DNA of 64,000 bases, taken from positions 558,001-622,000 of the forward strand of contig JAGMVK010000004.1 in the NCBI GenBank assembly GCA_020747065.1, in the 5' to 3' direction. The first letter of the stretch is position 1, and each line of letters starts with the position of its first letter. Below are positions 11,559 through 22,032 of this stretch, piece after piece. The stretch is from Cadophora sp. MPI-SDFR-AT-0126. Lineage: Eukaryota; Ascomycota; Leotiomycetes; Helotiales; Ploettnerulaceae. Under the pieces are notes generated by a model. It was not told where the DNA came from. It ran no database searches and saw only the letters and a list, made by a program, of their open reading frames with translations. The position numbers and the translations under genes are program-made.

Positions 11559-12786
11559 ATGCGATTCTCCCAGACTCCTCTGAGTCTTCTCTCCCTCCTC
11601 TTTGTGGTACTCTCGCAGACCGACTTGGTCCATGCGGGACCGTACCCAAAGGATGAACTGCACGACCTCGGATTCGCATTCCTCCAACCCAGGCAATGTG
11701 TTATGTACTGTGGTTCCGAGAATCAATTCTGCTGTACACAAGGACAAGGCTGCTTTACGACTTCAAACATAGCCGGTTGCACAGCGACTGCAGGGCTTCA
11801 AGGTGTTGGAGGTGGTGCCGGGTACGGAGTCTATACAACTACCTGGACGGAAACCGATCTCGTCACCAAGACAGCGACAATTAGTTATGCACTCACAACT
11901 ACGCCCGTGGTCGTCGTACCTACAGCGGCAGCGACTCCTCGCATTTGTACGACAAGCTTGGGACAGTCCTCATGCGACCAGATCTGCTGTGCCGCTGACC
12001 AGAGATGCGCTGGACCAAATACCTGTACACCATACTCCTCAACATATCTCGGAACATCAACATATATCGGCGGAACCAGCACCTACATCGCTCCAGTTAG
12101 ACCTACCAGCGGAGGAGTCTCGACTGCCACTTCAATCACCTCAGCGACGACAACTGTTCCTTTCCAAGCCCCAGCCACCGCAAGTGGAAGCACATTTCCC
12201 ATCACTCAAGACAACGGCGGCGGAGGGTTGAGCGCCGGTGCAATCGCAGGAATTGTTATTGGAGTCATTGCCGGTATCATTCTCCTGCTACTCCTCTGCT
12301 TCTGCTGCATCGTCAAAGCCGGATTCGACGGCCTCCTCGCCATCTTCGGTCTCGGAAAGAAGAGACGCAGGTCTACTGAGCGAGTAGAGGTTATCGAGGA
12401 GCGGTACTCTCGACACGGAAGCCATGCTGGAGGCGCATCAAGACGGGATACTCACACTGGATGGTTCGGAGGCTCCAGACCAACCAGAGTTACCGAGAAA
12501 AGAAAGAAGGATAGCGGCTTTGGCGGTTTGGGCATGGTCGGTGCCGGTCTCCTGGGCTTAGCGGCTGTCTTGGGGTTGAAGAGGAACCACGATAAGAAGA
12601 CGAAGTCGCACAGGTCGGATATCAGTAGTTCATACTACACCGATTCATACACGGGCACTAGCGCAAGTAAGTAATATCAAATCGCCTCCAAAGACTGCGG
12701 AATCAGTACTAACAAAACCTTTAGGTAGTGCAAGTTCAGACCGCAGAACGAGAGATAGCAGGGGAACCCGTCACACGCGGCATTAG
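11559..12786 (+). CDS. Secreted/cell-surface Cys-rich single-pass membrane protein
   Basis: Two exons, 11559-12666 and 12725-12786, give 389 aa. The intron has donor GTAAGT, branch CTAAC and acceptor TTTAG. Reading through it instead would stop 2 codons later, whereas splicing adds an in-phase Ser/Arg tail. A classical signal peptide covers residues 1-26. Two related Cys modules follow at about 47-74 and 129-155, each with a C..C...CC...C...C spacing. Next come a Ser/Thr-rich stalk, a transmembrane helix at about 226-250 (AGIVIGVIAGIILLLLL), a CC juxtamembrane pair and a basic cytoplasmic tail. The architecture resembles fungal wall sensors or adhesins, but I do not recognise a named family. 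Confidence 0.8.
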
Positions 12787-13409
12787 ATTCCTTTCTCTTC
12801 TTTCGAATTCAGATTGATTATTTTTGCATTATATTTGGAGCGAAAAAGGCGTTTTTATGGGCATCGAAGGACGGATTCCTTTCGTTGTATCACGGACACT
12901 GGACATAAGGGAGGGAGGGAATCTCGATAACGTGGATGGAATGGCAGATACGCCGACACCGATGTTTCGATCTGATTGACGATGAAGCATGAACATAAGG
13001 GACGAGGGACACATGGGACATTGGATGATGATTTAATGCAAGCATAGTCCAGATGTAAAATAGTCTTGCTTCTCTTACTACTGTGCAAACCCTAGGCTCG
13101 AAGGCTATTCCTTAACGACCTCGCTACTGGTATTTTCGTGGGGAGCCAATCGCAACTTTGGGACGTGTTTTGTTTTGCTCCCGAGGTATCTTGGCGAGTG
13201 CCAGAAAATTGTTTCAAGCCGCACTACTCATGACGGAGAGGAAAGTATATGGGCGTTGCGAGCATACTGGAAGTGGTTATATGAAGGTAGGTCTTTCGTC
13301 TCGTTTTTTCATTTCGTCTGTCTCCTGTTCAAACATACTCAACTTATTAGTTTCATTAATCCATTTTTCTCTCTCTCCTTTTCGTTTGGCTGTGCCAAAA
13401 ATCTTCAAT
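12787..13409. other. Intergenic: 3' flank of the surface protein and cutinase promoter
   Basis: About 620 bp. A pyrimidine-rich leader (CTCTCTCTCC...) at about 13,360-13,400 directly precedes the cutinase ATG. Nothing else is recognised. Confidence 0.45.
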
Positions 13410-14409
13410 ATGCGCTCTGTATTCTCCTTCACTGTTCTCGCTCTTCCCTTAGTCCTTGCTGTTCCTGCTCCTCAGGCTAACAATGTAAGTAAAAAGCCTT
13501 TGGTTTTACGGTCTCTGAAAGAGCCATTTCTGGACCTCTGCATGTCTTCGTTTCGTTCGAACTGAATGTTAACGACTGAACACTAGCTCGGCTCAGCAAC
13601 AACACAAAATGGCCTCACTGCGGGCGGATGCAAAGCCATGACTGTCATCTTCGCGCGTGGTACGACCGAGCAAGGGAATGTAGGGACGCTCTCGGGACCA
13701 CCGATGTTCGACGCCCTAGGTAAGATGGTCGGGGCTCAGAATCTTGCTGTGCAAGGTGTGGACTATCCTGCCAAGTATGTGCACCTACGCCTTCACGCCT
13801 TCAACTATCTCGGGAGAAAGCAAAAGATAAAAATATACGAAATGAGTATGTGAACTGTGCTGATTGCCCTGCAGCGTACGAGGGTTCTTAGCAGGTGGTG
13901 ACAAGAAGGGCAGCGCGCAGATGGCACAGCTTGTCCAGCAAGCCATGACTTCGTGCCCGGATACTCAAGTGGTGATGGCTGGATACAGGTATGAAATGAC
14001 TTCAGCAGAGAGCATGAACATGCTTCAAGCAAAGCTTTCTCTAACACAGCAGTCTAGTCAAGGAGGACAACTCGTCCATAACGCTGCGGCAATGCTGCCA
14101 AAAGCCACAGCCTCGAAAGTCTCGTCAGGTATGCACAACACCAATCAACCCATTATACAACCAGTCTCCTCCAAATATTATTCGTAAATTTGCTAATCGT
14201 TTCATTTTCCATCAACAGCCGTCATCTTCGGAGACCCAATGAACGGAAAACCAGTCGCCGGCATCCCTGCCGCGAAGACAAAGGTCATCTGCCACCAGGG
14301 CGACAACATTTGTGCTGGAGGTAACCAGATCTTGATGCCTCATCTCACATACTCGCAGAATGCGGGAGAGGCCGCGCAATTTGCTGCTGCTGCTGCTGGT
14401 ATGGCTTGA
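13410..14409 (+). CDS. Secreted cutinase family serine esterase
   Basis: Five exons: 13410-13484, 13587-13774, 13875-13988, 14058-14128 and 14219-14409, predicting 212 aa. A signal peptide covers residues 1-18 or so. The catalytic triad fits cutinase: Ser126 in GYSQGG, Asp178 in the GDNIC context and His191 in PHLTY, with spacing like Fusarium cutinase. The GYSQGG motif is split by an intron and is restored only if the acceptor is TCTAG at 14053-14057, which fixes that junction. The Cys pair around GGCKA and SCPD and the CxxxxxxC near Asp178 fit the conserved disulfides. It is an extracellular hydrolase of cutin or other polyesters, relevant to growth on plant surfaces. The true substrate cannot be read from sequence. 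Confidence 0.9.
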
Positions 14410-15085
14410 AGTACAACGAGGGAGCGAGTCGGAGGAGCGAGGCACTGAGGGTGTACTTATAAGGATTATGTGTTGGATTCTACTTGTATATGTTAATGAA
14501 GAACGTTGTTCGTTTTGTTTGCATCAAGGGGATTGCTTACTGTATCGCACTTCTGAGTGCCAAATTTAGTGCTGCGAAGTGACGTACCATTGGTGCTCGC
14601 TCGTCCATACACTGGAATCTGAGAAGCACTCACGAGTTGACTTCGAATTCGTACACCGAATATATGATACTCCGCCCTCAGGCCATACCCTTCGTACCGC
14701 CAGCTTGGACATATTCACAGCCATCCGTTGGGATTCCCACGATAAGGATATCGCGGGGAAGCCAGTCTTTGTGTCATAAAACCACCATTGCAGTTTTCAT
14801 CTTCCCGCAAGAATTGAATGGCCACTCCATACAGATAGTCCATGGCTGGCTGTAGCCGGGTATCTTCAAACACCGTCAGAGCAGAGGACTGCACAATCAC
14901 ATCGTCAAATACCCAGTCTCGCTTCATCTTTGATCCCCTTAACCGCCCATGTTGACATTAACTTTTGTATTTTACATTGCTTTTGTCTTCCACCAACCTC
15001 AATCTCTCAAATTCATCCCTCCATTCCTCGTATATACACATACAAATGATATATTTCCGCCCATTCATTCCTTTCCTGTAGCTTC
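14410..15085. other. Convergent intergenic region
   Basis: The 3' flanks of the cutinase (+) and the TRAP-alpha-like gene (-) meet here. No further gene signal is seen. Confidence 0.45.
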
Positions 15086-16107
15086 CTACTCAGCAACGAG
15101 CTTCTTTTGCTTCGATGATGCTCCACTCTTGACCCGCTTGGCGGTTGGGCGGTTCAAGTGGTGCTCAGGGATCCAGCTCTCATCATAAGCCTTCTGCGCC
15201 TCAGCTCCAGTAGTGACGGCCGGTCCATCGGCTCCAATGACAGAAACTTGCTCCTCGACTGGGACGGCCTTCTTTGAACCTCCAGATGATCGCTTGGCGC
15301 GCTCACCACCCTTGCCTCCACGCTTGGTTTGTGGGAAGAGAGTCTCGATCCAGGTCTTGTAAACGAAGTAGAGGGTGCCGACGAATCCGGCGAGAAGGAA
15401 GAGGTAGAGGAAGATGCTATAGATTTGTTAGCCGAGCTTTTTTTTTTTAACTCTTTGCATGCAAGACGGTGACGTACATTTGAGGATCGAAAATGCTGGT
15501 GGCTGGCTCAACAACCTGGACAGTCTCGTTATAAGCCTGAACTTGGTAGACATTACCAGCCTTGCTGGAGACCACAGCGACAAGGTTAAGACGAAGCTCA
15601 ACTGGGTTCAAGTCATTGACGAAGGTGTAAGGAAGTGTGGTCTTCTCGCCAGCTGGAACCAAAACATCGTATCGGGTTGCAGTAAGGTTGCGGATGACAG
15701 CTGCGCTGGGAGGAGCATCAACGGGCAATGGCTGGAGTGTAGAAAGGAAGCCGCCAATGAGGGAGATGGTGACTGGGTCGGGCTCGCTGTTGGTGAAGTC
15801 AAGAACAGCTTTGGTCGCGTGGCCGTTGATGAGCTTGACTCCAAAGACCTCAGAGTTGGGAAATGAGGCAGAGACCGAGAGGGCAAGGTTGGGAGTCGTA
15901 GGAGCAGCTTCGGCTTCTTTCTCGACCTGTAAGTGAAATTGCGTCAGTGTTTAAGCTTCAAAGGAATGTATCTCGAAACTCTTTAAAGAGTGCAAGGAAC
16001 GGGAGAGGGCAAAAGGACATCAAGAATTGACTTACAGCGTCGGCAGCAAAGACGCTGGCAGCACGCAAAGCGAAGAGAGCAAAGACGGAAAGCTTAGAGA
16101 AACCCAT
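15086..16107 (-). CDS. IRC22: Translocon-associated protein alpha-like / Irc22 family ER membrane protein
   Basis: Three exons, 16107-16036, 15926-15478 and 15416-15086, predict 283 aa. The first exon encodes exactly a signal peptide (MGFSKLSVFALFALRAASVFA) ending in ADA. An acidic linker and a beta-sandwich lumenal domain follow, with the block 'TLPYTFVNDLNPVELRLNLV' split here as TLPYTF and NPVELRL. A transmembrane helix (IIFLYLFLLAGFVGTLYFVY) and a Lys-rich cytosolic tail complete it. This matches the TRAP-alpha/Irc22 family, single-pass ER proteins near the Sec61 translocon whose fungal role is poorly known. Splice phases agree at both introns (109 and 61 nt). Confidence 0.85.
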
Positions 16108-16951
16108 TGCGACGGTCAATTGACAGGAGGGATGAAGAGAGGAAGCTGATCGGTGATAGTTGGGATGGAGGTTGGCACTCAAGAAGCCCTGATGCAATGC
16201 TTACCTCCAGTGCACTTGAGTTGCAATCTGGCTGTTCAGTTGTCACAATTTAGCGAGTCGAGAAGGAGTTTAGCGTGTTGACGCCACTGATGCTGCCCCA
16301 CCCTCTCCAGCTACAGCCTCGTTCCTGTTGTCATGGCCTGTCAGTCGTATGTGCCCTTCGCTTAACGTTCAAGCCCGCCCCTTTCACGATGCTGATTGCA
16401 TTGTCAACTTCATCACGATTCAGCTCATCACGCTCTCCAGAGCAATTCATGACCATGCACTGATGTTCGTGGCCCATCAACGAATCATCATTGAAACAGG
16501 CCACGAACACGCTGTCCTGGTCTGTGGATGGCGAGATTCCTCGTCTCAGGCCGCGGCTTCGAGGCAGCTTCTAAAACACCAAGTGTCGGGGATCGCAGCG
16601 TCCCTCCCCTCCGGCCATTGCACGGCCCCATCAAAATGTGCCCATTCCACGATGCAAGTGTTTCCACTCTATCTCCTTTCCCGGCTTCACTTTCTCTCTT
16701 TCGCTTTGCTCTGTTTTGCTGTGTGTGCTGTGCCTGCCGTACTTTTTTAATTCTTCTTCTATTCCCTCGTTGTTCCTTCGCCCGGTCGATATCTACAAGT
16801 GCTGGTCGAACTCCTACGACCCTTACTTCGGCTTCAGCACGGAACCGCTATTTGGGAATACTTAGACGCCGGTCGTCATTTGAAAGGTCAATACCGAACG
16901 CCAACGATACAGTCCGATTTACGAATCTGGAGATTCAACCCAGCCGCGAAA
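16108..16951. other. Divergent promoter region (TRAP-alpha-like / tetraspanin)
   Basis: About 840 bp between divergent starts. A strongly pyrimidine-rich stretch at about 16,655-16,770 (runs of CTCTTTC) is compatible with a transcription-start leader for the tetraspanin. No separate gene is supported. Confidence 0.45.
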
Positions 16952-17736
16952 ATGGCAAGAGACAGCATACTCCTGACGTACATGGCGATGGATGCCGCAT
17001 TTGTGATCACTGGTGGACTTTTGATTACCTTTGCTCTGGTTACGAAGGCAGAGATCGCATCAGGGCCATCAGCAGACAGGGTTGCGAGGGACTTGTTGTT
17101 CGACATGTGTCCGCTGAATGGTGAGTCTACATACTCGATTTAGTGGGGATAAAGTACTGATGTCGAGACAGCTGCCATTGGAAACGCAGTTATGGTCTTC
17201 ATCACATTCCTCCTGACAGTACCCGCGATAGTTATGCCGATGACTCGAGGATGGTTGAAGCTTAGTGGATATATGATGGTTGTGTGCGCATTCTTCACGA
17301 TGGTTATTGGTCTGGATATTTGGTTCGAAACACTGAAGACGAGGGAGAACCTCTTCGTCATCTGGAAAAAGCAACCTTCAACAACCCAGAGTCTCCTTCA
17401 ACAAGAGGTATATATTCTGTTTGCGGTACAATCTAGCCGCTGCATCATACTAACCCCTCGCAGTTTCTCTGCTGTGGATATATGAACAGTACCTCACCAC
17501 CATTTGTGGTAGACACTACGTGCCCGAATGCCCTCGTTGCAGCCGCCCAAGGAGGATGTGTCGCACCACTCGCTTCATACGCCAACAATTTCCTAGACGT
17601 CATCTTCACCGGCGCATTTGGTATTGTCGGTGTCGATGTTGCTTTCATCATCATGACAGCAATTCTGCTCAAGGATCGCAAAGAGAAGGAGAGGTATCGT
17701 CATATTGACGAGAAGAGTGGTGCAGGAGCTTTCTAA
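16952..17736 (+). CDS. Fungal tetraspanin (Pls1/Tsp3 type)
   Basis: Three exons, 16952-17120, 17172-17407 and 17464-17736, predict 225 aa, the usual size of fungal tetraspanins. Four hydrophobic segments are visible: DAAFVITGGLLITFALV, AVMVFITFLLTVPAIV, MMVVCAFFTMVIGLDIW and FGIVGVDVAFIIMTAI. The large loop carries the diagnostic CCG motif (FLCCGYM), created exactly at the exon 2/exon 3 junction, with further Cys at TTCPN and GGCVAP. Pls1 is needed for appressorium function in plant-pathogenic ascomycetes; Tsp3 is less studied. I cannot separate the two by eye. It is a plasma-membrane or endomembrane organiser, not an enzyme. Confidence 0.88.
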
Positions 17737-17945
17737 ATGGTATCATGGTGATATGGTAGGATCGGGGTAATGGGGGTTTTTTCAATTCTGTATTCAATTG
17801 CAAATAGAATCGATACCGGGTACCTGACATTGATAGACACAGACTGGCCATATCTCTCCTCCAGCAGGTCTGTGCAATCAACTGACTCCCACGGATTGCT
17901 CGCGAGGTTTACTACTTTCACGATGTTTGTCAGCTTCAAGGCTGT

Positions 17946-19022
17946 ATGATCGGGAGCTCGCATGATGGTTGGAGAGGACAAGGGGGCGGCCTGTGCATTT
18001 TCCTAACGAGACTTGAGAGCCTTTGTTCTTTAGTTATCCTTACTGTTATCTTTACTCTCCCTGGTCATCTCAATCCCTTTGTGTTCTTTCCTTGGGCAAT
18101 CGCCTCCTTCTCTTTTCTCCAATCTCTTTGTTGTTCTCACTGTCCCAGCCCAGTGTTCCATCTTAATCATGTCCTACTTCCGTCACACGCATCCACAGCC
18201 AATGTCTTTACCACCACAGTCTCAATCCTCAAAATTTCTTCCTCAACTCAATCTCCTCAAACCAATCCTCCACCAGCAGGCCTTCTAATGTGCGTCTTCA
18301 CCAACATAATCGACCTCACAGCAATGTGGCACTTCTCCGAACCCGCCACCTCCCTCGCCATCACTCTCCACGACCGCATCATCCGTCGCGAACCCACCGC
18401 CCGCAACGGCTACGAAGTCAAGCACCTCGGTGACGGCTTCTTCCTCATCTTCAGCTGCCCCGTCTCCACCCTCCAATTCTGCCTGTCCGCACAACGAGCC
18501 CTGCAATACACCATCGGGCCGCCGGAAATCATGGCCTACAGGGCGCATCTCGATGTGCAGAACAAGGCGGATCCGAGACTTACATATAGGGGCTTGATGG
18601 TGAGGATGGTTATTCACTATGAGAGGCTGAATAGCGAGGACTTAAATCCGGGGAATGCGAGGTGAGATTGTAATAGGGTTGTAGGGTCTGTTGCCAGTAG
18701 GATTCATCGCTTGGCTGGCGAGGATGAGATTGCGGTCTCTGATGCTTTTGTTTGGGCGTTGTGGGAGAGGGAGGTGGGGATGGGGGTTAAGGAGATGGAA
18801 GAGGTGGATTTGGATCTGTGGCTGGATGATGGGGAGAGGAGGGGGGTTTTGGGGAGGTATGTACCGGGAAGGTGGTTTTCGGTGAGGAGTATTGGGGAGC
18901 GGGTTTTGGAGGGGGTGGGGAGGAAGGAGAATATTATGGTTATTGGGTTGGGGAGGGGGAACGGGAGTGTACCTGGGGAGTTTAAGGCGGATGGGGAAGA
19001 GGATGAGGAGAGGATGGAATAA
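17946..19022 (+). pseudogene. Class III adenylyl/guanylyl cyclase-like domain, interrupted by an in-frame TGA and with mutated catalytic residues
   Basis: The frame from 17946 is open to TGA at 18663-18665 and then resumes in the same frame to TAA at 19020-19022. Similarity to fungal adenylyl cyclase catalytic domains starts near 18267 and crosses the stop: VFTNI, EVKHLGDGF, FSCPVSTL, YRGLMVRMVIH, NAR-stop-DC, then VASRIHRLAG and EIAVSDAFVW. The first metal-binding Asp is Asn (FTNI instead of FTDI). The transition-state Asn five residues before the ASRI Ile is Ser. The Y-[YF]-G-P loop is lost. The second Asp (GDG) and its Lys are kept. Splicing out the stop would need a 39-nt intron (18662-18700, GTGAG...CAGTAG), shorter than any other here and deleting part of the active site. 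It is best seen as a decaying or non-enzymatic cyclase paralogue. The translation start is uncertain (17946 or 18288). Confidence 0.6.
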
Positions 19023-20712
19023 GTAGATGGGGACTAGTGGGTTGAGGAACACTTATAGACATGGAGGATTCAAGCTCCCTCTCAATGTTGATACAATCTA
19101 TCAGTCCCTCTGCTTCATGTGTGAGGAGTTTGTGGGTTCTGGTGCCGAAGCATCTCTACCGAGTAAACAAAACAACTAAGCTTCGAGGACTTCCACCAAG
19201 AAGAGCTTGCAACAATTTTCTTATTCACAATATCCTTCAGAATCTTGCTTGACAAAAAAAATTGAATCAGTAATTCAGGAATATATCAATTGGTTAACCA
19301 AAGACTCGAGATGTTAACAATACTACTGATGACGAGCCAAGCTAATGAGACTTGTTAACCTGCCATTAAAAAGATCTGCAATCGTTTATTCAACTCATAT
19401 ACAGTACCAGTGTCGCACGTTCTCCCATATACAGCCCATCAACGTTGGACAAAAATAGGAGCACGAACCTAAGGAGTGACTGACGAGCAACGTAGAAGGT
19501 GGTGCTTCGCTTCTGAAGATCAATTTTTGAGACATGGCTACATACCATGCGGGTAGAATATCTCCGCGGTACTCCAAGCGGGGCCAGAGCTAGACATTTG
19601 GTAGTTTTAAAACTTTTGCTGTCGAATCTTGCAGTCAGGACGTATGCCCTTTTTGGACCAAAGACAGAATATCCCAATTAAAATCATTTCAATACTGACG
19701 ATTTGATTGCCATCGTTCGGTTTTGAAGTTGAATGAACAATGGAGTGGTGATCGCTAGGGCGGGCATCTCGCTTCGGACGTAGGGTAGGACTAGTGCGGT
19801 GTTTGGAAGGGCGTGGGATTGTGCCTACGGAGGCAATGCAGGATGAGAGAGGACTTGTGCTTCCTCGTGGTAATGAAGTCACTGTATTTGCAAGCTGCGA
19901 TACTTATTAATCACAAGAAAAGTGTTGAATAATCGTCGATTCCGAGCAATTGAATTTGCACATTTCTGCCCCTCCATCCACACGAAGTCAATTGCTTAGA
20001 TAGACTTCTCTCAAATTTGATTCCGAAATTCACATCAAGGAAGAAGATATTTAAGGAATAAATGAGTTAAAGGATCATTATACCGGATTGGAGCAGCGAC
20101 CCCCTCTCCACTGGTATGACGAGACCACTGTTGATTGGCTCGACCTGATTACCTTGATTACTTTACGCGCATTACTCGCACACTTCGTCGGCAAGTGTCG
20201 CGCGGGGGGCAATTCGGCTTCAGCTTGGCGAGCTTGAAAGAGTTTTCCTTCGGCGTTTCATTGGCGAATGACTAATTCATTGATTTCCTTCCACACTACG
20301 ATATCGGTCGGGTAGAACAATAGTGGGGGGCAACTGTAACCACTCCACTCCACTCCATTTCAGCACCACCCACCTCAATTCTCACTTGCACTTGCGAATT
20401 GCTTCTTCTCTCCAACAACCTACCCCCAACACCTAACGACAACCCCGGCAACAGAATACGGGGTAGAGTTCAGACACAGACGATCAATCTGACAGTCTGA
20501 TTCGATTCGCCAAAGAAAGGCGGCACTCGGTTTACCTCATTCATCAGCCGCCGCATGCGAGAACAAAGGCTTCAACTCCGACTTCGACCTCTCGAACCAC
20601 TCTGACAACCTCCACTCTACAACCCTCACGACTCCTCGTCACTGCGACGGACACTGTTCTGCACGGAAAGCCTTGAGATATCTAGGCCTGCGACGGCATC
20701 GCATCTGTCATC
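19023..20712. other. 1.7-kb upstream region of the sulfur-regulator bZIP gene
   Basis: AT-rich near 19,250-19,400, then a C-rich leader. A (CACTC)3 tandem run occurs at 20341-20355. Small frames on the minus strand at 19390-19882 have no recognisable product. The region probably contains the promoter and a long 5' leader of the gene starting at 20713. Confidence 0.45.
20341..20356. repeat. (CACTC)3 microsatellite
   Basis: Three perfect copies of a pentamer followed by CATTTC, in the presumed promoter or leader of the bZIP gene. Confidence 0.5.
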
Positions 20713-22032
20713 ATGGCGTACAATGGACCAAGCAGAGTCAACATGGTGGAATATATTTCGACTCTGAACCATGTCCCAGAGCAGGACGTTCAACCCAACT
20801 CGGAGTTTCTCGAGGATGATCTGGCTATGTTCACCAATGCAAACTTCTTCGACTTCGACCTGGGCCAAGATGCCGATTTACAACCTACCGACTACAATGG
20901 AGAGGGACGAAGAGACCAAGTTGTTGCGCCTGATGTGGTAGACATGAAGTCGTTAGAGTTCATGAATGGTAAGCAATGACTTCTTGCCTGTCATTTTGAA
21001 CTTTGGTCTTGGGCTATGGCTATTGTTTTCTCGTCCTCTTGTTCTCCCACTTTGCTCTACTCTGCTCTACTCTACTCAGCGCAGATACACTCACGGCGTA
21101 GTCGTCGTCGAGCTGTTATCTCAAGTCCGGACTCTCCAATGAGCTGTGCGACCCCGCTGCTGCACTTGCTGCGAACGACTGCAACTTTCACTGGCTCCCA
21201 ACCCCTACACGTGCTGCGTTCTCTTCTCTCCCTGTTGCATTGCTCTGCATCTGCCAGACTCGCACAATTCTGGGTACCAAAGCACGCCATCATCGTTCTC
21301 TTTAGCCGAATGGCGCAATGTCACGTGTTGCCATCCTCAACGTCGTCCATCGTCCATTTCGCATCTCCATATTTGTAACGGGCAAGTTGCCAGTTATTCA
21401 CGGGCAGCTCACCCCACACTCCGCGTGTATCCCGCTGCTGCCGCTGTGCTCTTTGTCGCGACTATTCCTCTGTCACAAGAAGCAATTATGCTGACGGTAC
21501 AATTATGGCTCGTATAGGCGACTTCCAGTTCCCAGACTTCAACTCTTTCCCTCCAACGACCTTCACCGATACCTCCATCCCACCAGCTTCGATCACCACT
21601 ACCCAACCTCTCTACAGCTCTTCAAGCGCTGGCTCACCTCAATCGGCCAACCCACCATCATCCGGCACCAAGCGAAAGGCTGAGTCCATTTCACACGCCG
21701 GCTCTCCCTCCGCCAGCGTCGAAGATGCCGCTCGTAACGCCGCTGAAGAAGATAAGCGCCGTCGCAACACAGCAGCTTCAGCCCGTTTCCGCGTGAAGAA
21801 GAAGCAACGTGAGCAAGCCCTCGAGCGCTCAGCGAAGGACATGAGCGACAAGGTTGCCGCATTGGAAGGTCGGATCAATCAACTCGAAACCGAGAACAAG
21901 TGGCTGAAGAATCTCATCACTGAGCGCAACGAGAGCAAGGAAGACATTGCTGGTCTGTGGAAGAAATACAACGCCGAGAATGCCGAGAGGAAAGGTTCTG
22001 AACGCAAAGACGGCGTCGGAACTTCGGCGTGA
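20713..22032 (+). CDS. cys-3: bZIP transcription factor, Cys-3/MetR-type sulfur regulator
   Basis: Two exons, 20713-20968 and 21518-22032, encode 256 aa. The 549-nt intron (GTAAGC...TATAG, phase 1) is much longer than its neighbours. The N-terminus has the acidic 'DDLAMFTNANFFDFDLG' region typical of this family. The C-terminus has a basic region at about 163-185 (RRRNTAASARFRVKKKQ) and a leucine zipper at about 190-218 (ALEGRINQLETENKWLKNL). This basic/zipper wording is that of Neurospora CYS-3 and Aspergillus MetR, the nuclear activators of sulfur-acquisition genes under sulfur limitation. In Neurospora, CYS-3 is under SCON feedback and autoregulates. A perfect CYS3-type palindrome lies at 22174-22183. 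Confidence 0.88.

Noticed and set aside
18662..18700. A 39-nt intron that would remove the in-frame stop of the cyclase-like gene
   Set aside because: Has GT and AG ends but is shorter than any other intron here, lacks a branch site and would delete part of the cyclase loop that is still recognisable.
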